A DNA stretch of 64,000 nt, taken from NCBI GenBank assembly GCA_033812795.1, contig JAPXSY010000001.1, positions 1 to 64,000 of the forward strand. Direction: 5' to 3'. The notes beneath the pieces were generated by a model. That model ran no database searches. It saw nothing but the letters and a program-made list of their open reading frames with translations, and had not been told where the DNA came from. Positions 32,808-41,350 of the stretch are shown here, piece by piece (positions within the stretch are counted from its first letter, which is position 1; every line of letters starts with the position of its first letter). The stretch is from JAPXSY01 sp033812795 (GTDB lineage: Bacteria; Verrucomicrobiota; Kiritimatiellia; RFP12; UBA1067). Made by a program: the position numbers and the translations under genes.

Positions 32808-35480
32808 TCACATTTCTTTCTGATTGCCGAACAGCGTCACACGCCAGGGCGTGACGACTTCACCGACCGTCTTCCAACCGCGCGGATAATCCGGGAATAC
32901 AAGCCCTGTCACCGGGCCACGTTCCTGCAACCGAAACCTCGGCATGTCACCGCGATTCGCATCGCAAACCACGACCTGTAGTCCGTCTTGATCATCCCAT
33001 GGGCCGTTTTCGAGATACTGCCAGCGAGCTCCTTTCGTTGGCTGGACACGCCGCCGGTACAAGAGTTTCCCGCCCGTCACGTTCCAGGCCGCCATTTCGC
33101 CGTAGACGGTACGCACACCGGCTCCGGGGACACGCCAGCGGAACGCGATACCGCCGTCAAACGCACGGATCTCAAACGTCGCCGTCTCGCGCCCGGAGAT
33201 CAGGTCCTTCATCGGAACGACGGCCTCCTCGTATCCGCGGGCTTTCTGCGGATGCACGAAGTCCGAATCATCCCGCAGCTCATCCGTCGGCGCATCCTTG
33301 GCCGTGCTGAATTTTGCCGCGCACGGCACGATAAGCTTCCCGAAATCACGGTACCCCACGGTGACCCCAAGCGATGATCGGTCGATGATCCGTGCGCCAT
33401 CATAATCGGCGGTCCACGAGAAACGACCTGCCGTGTCGAGAAAAAACTCGGCTTTCGTCCGTCCGTCAGGACTCTTGACACCGATGCGGGCGGCATCGGC
33501 AAAACCAATCGGTTGCGGCGCAACCGAGAGCCGCACCGCATTCGTTTCCGTCACCACGATGTTGCCGACGATCGGCATCTCGTCCGCAAGCGACTTTGCG
33601 AGTCCGCCCAGCGAAAACGCCCGTCCGCAGTTTTGGAACACGTTGCCGGAGATTGGATTGGAGTGGGGCAGGTTCGGCCGGTCGTCCACCAGCGCGGCAA
33701 TCTCGGGATAGGCCACATGCCACGGCGCCTTGCGGTAAGCAAACGGCATCACGCAGGACTCCGCCCAACTGTTTCCATCACCGTCTGGCAGAAAACTGCC
33801 GCGCAGGCGGCGTTCCCATGAGACTCCGCGATCGCCACAAGACACCCCCGTCCTCACGTCCACGAAGAGATTGTTGTGGATGCGGTGCATATTGCCGCCG
33901 CCGATGAGAATTGCGATACCGGCTCCGAAAAAACGGTTGCCGATCACGTCATCGCCCCAATCGCAGTCGTCGAAGTAGAAAGCGCTGCGGTGCGCCAACA
34001 GCTTGGGATCGCCGTCGCCCAGCTCGTGGACAACATTCCCGAACAGCAGATTGCCCTGGGAGCTTGTGTCGTAGCCCGTGTAGGTCGCGCCAGCGTCACA
34101 GGCTTCCAGGAGCACATGATGAATATCGTTCTCGGCGAAGAGATGCTCATTGCCGCCGTACCCGATCGCCCCGGCCGCGCCATGGTGAATCTCGCAATTG
34201 CGGACCGCGTTACCGCACCCGCCGACTATGATGCCGAGCGCGGTGCGGCTGAAGCGGCCATAATTCGTCACCTCGCTCTTTTCGATGAGGTTTCCAGAAC
34301 CGATCAAGTTCTTGCGATCGCCACCGTGAAGCGTGATGCCGCTTCCGCCGGTCTTTTCGACCACACACCCCGTGACCACGTTGTCACGGCCGTTCACGGC
34401 AAGCGCCACGCCGCCGAAATTCGCAAACCGGCAGCCGGATAGGACGACATGCCGGCTTTCCGAGCCCAAAGACACGCCCGGCGCGGTACCGTGGGAATAG
34501 GCGAAAGTCATGTTCTCAAAACGCATCCATTCGGCCTTGTCGAGCGCCACAAGCGTCGGTGCCGCCGGAACGAGCACCACGGGCATCTTTTCCCGCCCCG
34601 GCACAGGCAGAAGATAGAGCTTTTTCGCCTTGCGGTCGAGCCACCACTCGCCGGGCGCATCCAGTTCGGCCGCAACATTCACGACCTTGAAGCGGCGTTC
34701 CTTCATGCCGCACGTTCCCTTACCGAGCAATCCCCACTTGTGTATCTTGCGGGGCTTCGCAATGTGTTTTGCCGCATCATATTCCGCCAGCCGCAGGATC
34801 TCCTCGTCCCAGTCGTGTTTCCAATAGCCGTCACACCACACGCCCTCATCGAGATTCCACCGCGCGGCATTCGGTGCGCCTTCAAGGAAGAACGCCCCCG
34901 GCCGCACGGCGAACTCGTTCTTGGGGTCGTCCGTGAGCCCCGTGTCCGCGACCTTGTCAAACGATGCCCATTTGCCGTTCGGCCAACTGGCGATCTCAAG
35001 CGGTTCGCCGTCCTGATAGAGCCAGGGGCCCGGATGCATGCCGTGGTAAGCGTCAGGCCACGGCTTCAGTTCGCCGGGAAGCACCTTCGAGACGTCCGCC
35101 ACGCGGATCTTTTCCCGAACGTCCGGGGAAAACGACGCCAGCCGTGCATGGTCAGCCACCGATGCGAACTCGGAAGGCTCGATCATGATGCCGCTGACAA
35201 TCTTGACCGTTCCGGGCTTCTCCGCACGCCAGATTACCGGCGCACCCGCAGAACCCGAATCCTCCTTGCCGAAGACAAGTGTACCGGTCATTCGATACTC
35301 GCCGGGCGCAAGCGTCACCGTCACCGGTTCGCCATGCCGAATGCGTCCGGACGCGCGCGCCGCGCGCACTTCGTCACGCACCTTGACGAGGTCGCCCCCC
35401 GAAGGCACGTCCAACGTGAATCCAAGCGTGATGCTGGCAGAAAACAGCGCTGCCAGTGCCAAGATTGTCCTTTCGCCCAT
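32808..35480 (-). CDS. Exported right-handed beta-helix protein fused to a GH97-N-like domain
   Basis: About 890 residues. The signal peptide (MGERTILALAALFSASITLG) is followed by a beta-helix enzyme-like region (to about 660). It has the typical opening GEYRMTGTLVF...GSAGAPVIWRAEKPG and many short beta-helix coils (GVALAVNGRDNVVTGCVVEK, GSGITLHGGDRKNLIGSGNL, NLLFGNVVHELGDGDPK), as in GH141-like and pectate-lyase-like proteins. From about residue 665 the sequence changes to SPDGRTKAEFFLDTAGRFSW, GARIIDRSSLGVTV and ATFEIRAFDGGIAFRWRVPG. These are hallmarks of the N-terminal beta-sandwich of GH97 enzymes, but the GH97 catalytic barrel is absent. The substrate is unknown. GAGAG precedes the ATG at 35480. 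It is the last gene of the glycosidase operon. Confidence 0.78.
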   Translation of the reverse strand: MGERTILALAALFSASITLGFTLDVPSGGDLVKVRDEVRAARASGRIRHGEPVTVTLAPGEYRMTGTLVFGKEDSGSAGAPVIWRAEKPGTVKIVSGIMIEPSEFASVADHARLASFSPDVREKIRVADVSKVLPGELKPWPDAYHGMHPGPWLYQDGEPLEIASWPNGKWASFDKVADTGLTDDPKNEFAVRPGAFFLEGAPNAARWNLDEGVWCDGYWKHDWDEEILRLAEYDAAKHIAKPRKIHKWGLLGKGTCGMKERRFKVVNVAAELDAPGEWWLDRKAKKLYLLPVPGREKMPVVLVPAAPTLVALDKAEWMRFENMTFAYSHGTAPGVSLGSESRHVVLSGCRFANFGGVALAVNGRDNVVTGCVVEKTGGSGITLHGGDRKNLIGSGNLIEKSEVTNYGRFSRTALGIIVGGCGNAVRNCEIHHGAAGAIGYGGNEHLFAENDIHHVLLEACDAGATYTGYDTSSQGNLLFGNVVHELGDGDPKLLAHRSAFYFDDCDWGDDVIGNRFFGAGIAILIGGGNMHRIHNNLFVDVRTGVSCGDRGVSWERRLRGSFLPDGDGNSWAESCVMPFAYRKAPWHVAYPEIAALVDDRPNLPHSNPISGNVFQNCGRAFSLGGLAKSLADEMPIVGNIVVTETNAVRLSVAPQPIGFADAARIGVKSPDGRTKAEFFLDTAGRFSWTADYDGARIIDRSSLGVTVGYRDFGKLIVPCAAKFSTAKDAPTDELRDDSDFVHPQKARGYEEAVVPMKDLISGRETATFEIRAFDGGIAFRWRVPGAGVRTVYGEMAAWNVTGGKLLYRRRVQPTKGARWQYLENGPWDDQDGLQVVVCDANRGDMPRFRLQERGPVTGLVFPDYPRGWKTVGEVVTPWRVTLFGNQKEM

Positions 35481-35523
35481 TTTGTCTCTCACTTGATCAA
35501 CCCCCATTCTTGCGCGAAGCTTT

Positions 35524-37248
35524 TCACGGATGCGAAGGCCGTTTCTTCGGCACGTGCTTCAGATCGTAACGACCGGTGTCGAAATCCACGATCATCCGCG
35601 TGCCGTCAGAATAGGCGACCTCGACCTTATCCGTGCCGAGGATGCGGTGATCGGTCATAAACGAGGTCTGAAGATGACAGCGGCGGGCATACTCGTCGAC
35701 TCCTCGCTTGACGGCGGCAACGGCGGCGGCGAAGTGCGCGGGGGTGTCGAACTCGAGATCGGCCTGACCCATCCAGGCGCGGCCCTCAAGGAACTTGGAA
35801 TGGACGTAGAACACGGGGCGCGCGCCGAATTCGGCCGCAACAAGCTGCGTACGCTTGTCTTTGATCGTGTAGTTCGTCGTGTGCGCGAAGGGATTGGACA
35901 TGACGATGCCATGATAGACAAGCTGCCAGAACGGCACAAAGCGGTCCGTCAGCTTCGGCATCGGCGCGGTCGGATCGGCGAACGAAACATATAACGCATA
36001 ATCAAGACTCCCGGCGGTGAAGTCGAAACCGCCTTCACTCGCGATGCCGCCCATCAGATCCGCCCCGCGCCGCAGCATACGGTTCACGTAGTCCGCCGCC
36101 TCGCGCCGCGTGAGAGGATGCCGCCCGTCAAAGCAGCGGCGCGGCGTGACGATCGACAGGACGTCGATGTAGTGCAGTCCGCGAAAACCCAGCGCGGCGA
36201 TTTTCCCAAGATCGTGCTGCGCGTACTTCTCCCATGCGACCTTCGGGCAGAGATTATACATCTGTCCGCCCGACCAGCAGGCGTTCTTCGATAGCGTTCC
36301 GTCCGGCGCTCGAATGATGTCATCCGGCGACCAACATTCCGCAACCGTATAGGCGTCGGAATGATTATTGTGGCAGACAATCCGGTAACCCAGCGACTGC
36401 ACGTCGGCAATCAGTTTCTTAAGACCTGCCTCGCCGCCAAGCTCCGGCTCGACCGGGAAAAGCTGCGGATAACGTCCGTCATGTCCCTTCCGGTTCCAAC
36501 CGACGAGACAGATTTCCACCCGTTCGACACCCGCCGTCTTGAGCGCATGCGCGAACTCTGAAACCCGGTCGAACGTCACCGCCACCTTCATCGGGGGCTC
36601 GTTGGACGGCGTCTGCTCCTTCACCGGCGGCGGCGCGGGCTTCCATGCCTGACGGATGCGCACCTCGACAGCCTTGGCGGCATAAGCGAGATCCGGATTT
36701 TTCACCAGCCGATCCCCGAGTGGAACGATTTCGCCGCGCGACAGCCGCAGGTCGCGATACCATGCCGCCATCTGCGGATACTCCGCCACCGGCGGCAAGG
36801 TTTGAATGCGAATGGCGATGTCTTCCTCGGGCACTCGTCCGCCCAGATCGAAGCGCATCGAAACGGAATAGTCGCCTTTGACCGCACGCACGATCAGTTT
36901 ACAGTCCCATGGCAGGCCTTCGATGAGCGTAGCGAACGTCCCGCGAGGCGTCTTCATCCCCCAAAGCGGCATCAAGTCCGTCGGCACGGAAAACTCACCT
37001 TCTTCTTCCCGGAACGTACCAAGATGACCCGACGGCAACACGAAGTATCCAGACTCCCCCTTCTTCGCCCGCGCGAAATCCGGCGTCACTTTCACCGAGA
37101 CCGCGTCCTTCGGTATGCGCGCCCGCGGCCAGACGAACTGCACGACATGGTTCGTCTCGGGTATCTCGACGGTCTCGACCACCCTCTGGCCCGTCGCCAG
37201 AGTCGACTCCACCGTAAATGCCGCAGCAAACAACAAACTCAAAGCCAT
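35524..37248 (-). CDS. Exported glycosidase-like protein (GH101/DUF5696-like barrel)
   Basis: A 574-residue protein with a short hydrophobic leader (MALSLLFAAAFTVESTLA). The N-terminal beta-sandwich (about 20-190) precedes a TIM-barrel-like region (about 200-550) with strands FDRVSEFAHALKTAGVERVE, SLGYRIVCHNNHSDAYT, ALGFRGLHYIDVLSIVTPRR and GGIASEGGFDFTAG. The Asp in HYIDVLS and the Glu in ASEGGFDF occupy places like the nucleophile and acid/base of GH101 and DUF5696 proteins, an inference from pattern only. GGAGG lies 7 bases before the ATG. It starts 4 bases after the stop of the GH43-GH42 fusion gene and is followed closely by the beta-helix gene, so all three are one transcription unit. 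Confidence 0.65.
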   Translation of the reverse strand: MALSLLFAAAFTVESTLATGQRVVETVEIPETNHVVQFVWPRARIPKDAVSVKVTPDFARAKKGESGYFVLPSGHLGTFREEEGEFSVPTDLMPLWGMKTPRGTFATLIEGLPWDCKLIVRAVKGDYSVSMRFDLGGRVPEEDIAIRIQTLPPVAEYPQMAAWYRDLRLSRGEIVPLGDRLVKNPDLAYAAKAVEVRIRQAWKPAPPPVKEQTPSNEPPMKVAVTFDRVSEFAHALKTAGVERVEICLVGWNRKGHDGRYPQLFPVEPELGGEAGLKKLIADVQSLGYRIVCHNNHSDAYTVAECWSPDDIIRAPDGTLSKNACWSGGQMYNLCPKVAWEKYAQHDLGKIAALGFRGLHYIDVLSIVTPRRCFDGRHPLTRREAADYVNRMLRRGADLMGGIASEGGFDFTAGSLDYALYVSFADPTAPMPKLTDRFVPFWQLVYHGIVMSNPFAHTTNYTIKDKRTQLVAAEFGARPVFYVHSKFLEGRAWMGQADLEFDTPAHFAAAVAAVKRGVDEYARRCHLQTSFMTDHRILGTDKVEVAYSDGTRMIVDFDTGRYDLKHVPKKRPSHP

Positions 37249-37252
37249 TCCC

Positions 37253-40200
37253 TTACCTCCCTAATCCGAAAATGTAGACCTCGTCCAGCGCCACGTCCCC
37301 GTTCTTGTTGTGCTTCGGGTCGCGATTCGGCGTGAAAGCGAGGCGCACATAGCGTCCGCGCACGCCCTGCAGCCGGATCTCGGCGTAACGCGAAACATCG
37401 TGAAGCTTCTGGCTCCACGCCATCACGAACGACTTCGCTTCGGTGTAGTCGCGGCCGTTCTCCGAAAAGGCGACCTTCACAGCGACCGGGCCGAGCGCGC
37501 GGTTTTGCGTGCGCATCTCCCAGAACATGATCCGCGTCAGATCGCGCACGCTCTTGAGATCGAACTCGACCGTCGGCTCGGCGATCCCCTTCCAGACACA
37601 GCTCCGGCGTCGTCCCGCCCGGTCCCCGCTCTGCAGCGCCCAAATCTCCGTACCGTTCGCGCGCGTCGCGTTAAGCGCATCCTTGATCTCCTCACCCTTC
37701 GTTTCGTCGGCGACAGAAAGATGACGGTAGGTCGCTCCCGTCCACTCACTCCAAGGCATGTTCCGGCTCACCCAGTTGTCCGAAAGGAGAATCTCGCGCC
37801 CTTTCTTCGGCACGTCAACGCAGACCACCGTATGCGTCACCGCGACACGACGCCCCTCGCGGTCGAAGAGATCGACCGTGAGCGGATAGATCCGGTTCGG
37901 ATAGAGTTCGGGATTGCCTTCCGCCGGCACCGTGAGCGTGAACGCAAATGCGGCGCGCGCGCCACGCTTCAGCGGATCGCACGTCTGCGCCGGCGAGACC
38001 TTCCAGCCCTTGAGCGCATGGAGCTGCACGCGACCACCGGCGAAGTCGGCGCGGACGGACGGATTGTCAATCGTCACGTTCACGCGGAACGTCGCCCCCG
38101 GCTTCAGCAGCGGCGTTGCCTCGTCCGGCGCGGCGGCGCGTCCGCCAAAGTCCGCGAAGGCGGTCCCCAGAAGCGGCGCATGGTCGCGCAGCAGATACAG
38201 GAACGCCGCGCTCTTCAACGCCGGCAGTTCGAATCGGACGCCGTCGGCCGTGCGCGTGAACGGCACGTCGTCAAGCGCGTTGCCCTCGGCCAGCCCGATG
38301 TAGGCTTTGCGGACATCCCGCACGAGATCCGCCGGAAGCCGCACGTCCAGTGTCGCCGGCGCGGCCGGCCGGTAGGTGAGCGCCGATACGGCGATCACCA
38401 CATTGCCCTTCGTATCCACGAGCGGCTTCTCGCAGCGGAAATTGCACGTTTCGTCCGTCGACAGCGTGTACGACGGCGCAATCCCCGCATCCTTCAGGAG
38501 TGCACGGAACATCTCGCGCGCGGGCACCTCGTCGTTAGCGGACTCGCTGCGGATCGTCCCCATCTGCGTGTTCGTCCAGTACGCCCGTCCCTTGCCGTAG
38601 CGGTTGCGCGTCCAGATCGCCGCCTTGTTGGAGTAGTAGAGCCCGTGTTGCGCGTTGACGACCTCGGCCGTCGTCAGTTTCCAGCGGACCTTTCCGTCAG
38701 CCCGCACGAGGTTGCCCCACGGCGAGCCGAACCACACGTCGCCCTGATCGACGACGATATCGTGCGATTCCCAGATGCCCTCGAACGTGACGCCGAGAAC
38801 GTCCGTCAGGTTGTTGTCGGTCCGCGGCAGGTTGTGCTCATCGAAGGCCCCGCAGCGGACGTCGCAAAAGAGCCGGCCGCCACCCTTCACGTAGGCGCGG
38901 ATACGTTCAATCTCCGCATCGTCAAAATGCTCGGCCGCGCAGAGGAAGAGGCCGTCGATCTGGCTCATGTAGACCGGATTGATCTTTTCGTACGTGATGA
39001 CGTTCACGTGATAGCCCGCGTCCCGCAGGTGCTTGTAGAGCCGCAGGCGCGAATTGATCGGGAACCCCCACGGCTCCATGTTATCGTCGATGCCGAACGG
39101 CACGTCGCGCACGGCCATCAGGATCGCCAGCGTCGGCGTTCCACGGACAGGTGCCGACTCGGTAAACAGGCGCTCAGTGCGGTGGACGGCCGAATAGAAG
39201 CGCGGCAGATAGTAGATCTTCTCGCGGTTGGTGGCGTCAGGATTGATGAAGCCGAAACTCGCCCAGTCACCCCACGCGCCGAACCAGCCGTTGCAGAAGA
39301 ACGTGCCGCCCTTCAGGCCGTTCGGGATCATCCGCCAGACGGTCTGGGCGAACTGCCAGCCCGGGCCGTTATGGTTGTTGTTCTCGCCGTAGAGCATGCC
39401 GCGGCGTTTGCCCGGCCGCCAGTCGTCCGGGACGATGGTGTGCGTGTAACAGTTCATCTCATAGGCGTTGCGGTCGCCGTGTCCGTAGTGGTCCATGCCG
39501 CGAACGCCGTCGGTATAGGGCGCGATCGCCTTTCCGATCAGCTCGTGATTGCCGCGTCTTGTTCGGGCAATGCGCTGCATCTCGAGCGAACTCTGCGTGT
39601 CCTTGCCGTTCACGCTGCGACGCTTGGGGTCACACGACTGAATGATCTTGTAGTACTCGGCGAGGAACTCCGCAAAGCTCTCCTGCTGAAAGCGAATCCA
39701 GTCCATGAAGTGCCCCGGCGTCTTCGCATAATCATCAAGCCGGCACGGCTCCGCCTCGGCGAATGAGTTGTAGTCCTTGCCCCAGGCCCGGTTCAACTTC
39801 GCAAGATCCCCCTTGTAACTTTTCGTCTCGAGCCACACGCGGAAAGCCGCGACCGCCTGATCCGAATAGTCGAGAGGCGGCAGGTACTCGTTATCAATCT
39901 CCCACTTGAAGATCCGGTCGTCGGCGACAGCGAGCGCGTTCGACACCGACGTGCGCGCGAAGTCAAAGATATACTCACGCACCTTGGGATCGAACAGGCA
40001 GGCGCAGCGCACCTCCTTGCCGTCTTGGTCGCGGATCTTGGCAAGCCATGGACGCGTCTGGGCGCTGATGGCGCCCCAGATCGAAATGCCGTAGACACCC
40101 TGCGGCGCGAAGTCCTCGGGCTTGGTATTCTTGTCCACGCCGCGGCAGACGTAGTTCCCGCCAACCGCGACGTTGAAGCCATGGGTAAAGTTCTCGCCGA

Positions 40201-41326
40201 GCACGCCGACCGGGAAGAAGCCGTCTGTGCCGTTCATGTGCTCGTCGATCTCAAGCGAATACGCCCGTGCCGACGTGAGCGGATCTGTCAAGTCCAGCTT
40301 CGGCACCGACGCCTGCAGGTCCGGTTCGGCGGCCGCAACCGTACGCAGGACGCCATCGCGGTATTCGATTTCAAAGAAGCGCATGCGTTCGGCCCCGGCC
40401 GGGCCATTCGGCTGGTGCAGGGTCAGGGTCAGGGGTCCCCGATCGCCTCCGCCCACCAGTTTCCGGAAGGACATTCCATGCCCGCCGTTCTCGGGGAAGA
40501 GCATCCGATGGTTCTTCCAGGGGCCCTTCACGCTCCCCGTCTCGGACTTGGTCCAGTAGACGCAGTAGGCTCCGTTCGACCGGACCGTCGACCAGGTCAT
40601 CAGCAGATCACCCGACGCCGCATCGCGGAACAGAGAGGGCCCGTCCGTCACGAGGCAACTCGCCTTCACATCCGGAGCGGACGAGGCCTTGAACAGCGTG
40701 ACGGGGTCCCCTGCGGCATCCGAGAGATCGTCTCTGAGCGGCATCAGGCACATCTCCCCGTCGCGAACCTGCGTCCACTCGTGACAAAAGACCATGTAGG
40801 GCCTACCGTCCTCGACCACGAGCGTCCCGTCGAGCGCGCTCCAATTCGGCGGCGTGACGGAGTCGCGCTTGACGATCTCGTAGGGGCCTTCGGGACGGTC
40901 GGCGGCGAAGATCCAGGTCCCGCGCTTGACGTGGTCACGCCAACCGGGATGATGCGGCACCTTCGTGCCGTTGAAGGTGAGCGTCGCGAACAGATACCAG
41001 CGCCCATTGAACTCATGTACCTCCGGCGCCCAGACCGCCGTACAGTTCAGCTCCTTTGGGAGATCCAGGACATGCCGCGGTCCCGTCCACTGCTCGAGAT
41101 CGCGGCTCAGATACATCTCCACGCCCTGTCCCGTATGACGCCAGGCGTCCGCCGCCTCGTTTTTTCTGGCGTAGATGCTCGAATAGAGGCGGTAGACGCC
41201 CTTCTCGCCATCCGCGACGACAAACGGATCGCGAATGTGGATGTCGCCTGACGGCAGCGCGGCCCCAGCCCCCAGACATAACGCCACACCGGCAATCGCC
41301 AGACAGAATCTCAGTGTAATATGCAT
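37253..41326 (-). CDS. GH43 - GH42-like - discoidin (F5/8 C) fusion glycosidase
   Basis: A 1357-residue exported enzyme (signal MHITLRFCLAIAGVALCLGA). Residues 25-340 form a GH43-type five-blade propeller: D33 in HIRDPFVV (base), D166 in SALDGTLVVEDG and E183 in VFCHEWTQ fit the catalytic triad. Residues about 345-740 form a clan GH-A barrel like GH42: E480 in KWEIDNEYLPP (acid/base) and E648 in MLYGENNNHNGPGW (nucleophile). Residues about 750-960 resemble the GH42 trimerisation/glutamine-amidotransferase-like domain (YVKGGGRLFCDVRCGAF). After an Ig-like domain, the last 180 residues form an F5/8-type C (CBM32-like) domain ending GRYVRLAFTPNR. GH43 suggests arabinose/xylose-type and GH42 galactose-type linkages, so an arabinogalactan-like or pectic side chain is a reasonable guess. 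It is first in a three-gene operon. Confidence 0.85.
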   Translation of the reverse strand: MHITLRFCLAIAGVALCLGAGAALPSGDIHIRDPFVVADGEKGVYRLYSSIYARKNEAADAWRHTGQGVEMYLSRDLEQWTGPRHVLDLPKELNCTAVWAPEVHEFNGRWYLFATLTFNGTKVPHHPGWRDHVKRGTWIFAADRPEGPYEIVKRDSVTPPNWSALDGTLVVEDGRPYMVFCHEWTQVRDGEMCLMPLRDDLSDAAGDPVTLFKASSAPDVKASCLVTDGPSLFRDAASGDLLMTWSTVRSNGAYCVYWTKSETGSVKGPWKNHRMLFPENGGHGMSFRKLVGGGDRGPLTLTLHQPNGPAGAERMRFFEIEYRDGVLRTVAAAEPDLQASVPKLDLTDPLTSARAYSLEIDEHMNGTDGFFPVGVLGENFTHGFNVAVGGNYVCRGVDKNTKPEDFAPQGVYGISIWGAISAQTRPWLAKIRDQDGKEVRCACLFDPKVREYIFDFARTSVSNALAVADDRIFKWEIDNEYLPPLDYSDQAVAAFRVWLETKSYKGDLAKLNRAWGKDYNSFAEAEPCRLDDYAKTPGHFMDWIRFQQESFAEFLAEYYKIIQSCDPKRRSVNGKDTQSSLEMQRIARTRRGNHELIGKAIAPYTDGVRGMDHYGHGDRNAYEMNCYTHTIVPDDWRPGKRRGMLYGENNNHNGPGWQFAQTVWRMIPNGLKGGTFFCNGWFGAWGDWASFGFINPDATNREKIYYLPRFYSAVHRTERLFTESAPVRGTPTLAILMAVRDVPFGIDDNMEPWGFPINSRLRLYKHLRDAGYHVNVITYEKINPVYMSQIDGLFLCAAEHFDDAEIERIRAYVKGGGRLFCDVRCGAFDEHNLPRTDNNLTDVLGVTFEGIWESHDIVVDQGDVWFGSPWGNLVRADGKVRWKLTTAEVVNAQHGLYYSNKAAIWTRNRYGKGRAYWTNTQMGTIRSESANDEVPAREMFRALLKDAGIAPSYTLSTDETCNFRCEKPLVDTKGNVVIAVSALTYRPAAPATLDVRLPADLVRDVRKAYIGLAEGNALDDVPFTRTADGVRFELPALKSAAFLYLLRDHAPLLGTAFADFGGRAAAPDEATPLLKPGATFRVNVTIDNPSVRADFAGGRVQLHALKGWKVSPAQTCDPLKRGARAAFAFTLTVPAEGNPELYPNRIYPLTVDLFDREGRRVAVTHTVVCVDVPKKGREILLSDNWVSRNMPWSEWTGATYRHLSVADETKGEEIKDALNATRANGTEIWALQSGDRAGRRRSCVWKGIAEPTVEFDLKSVRDLTRIMFWEMRTQNRALGPVAVKVAFSENGRDYTEAKSFVMAWSQKLHDVSRYAEIRLQGVRGRYVRLAFTPNRDPKHNKNGDVALDEVYIFGLGR

Positions 41327-41350
41327 CGAAAGCCCTCGTCTTCTTTAACC

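Noticed and set aside
37310..39766. 818-codon open frame on the plus strand
   Set aside because: Shadow of the GH43-GH42 fusion gene; Arg/His/Val-rich with no domain.
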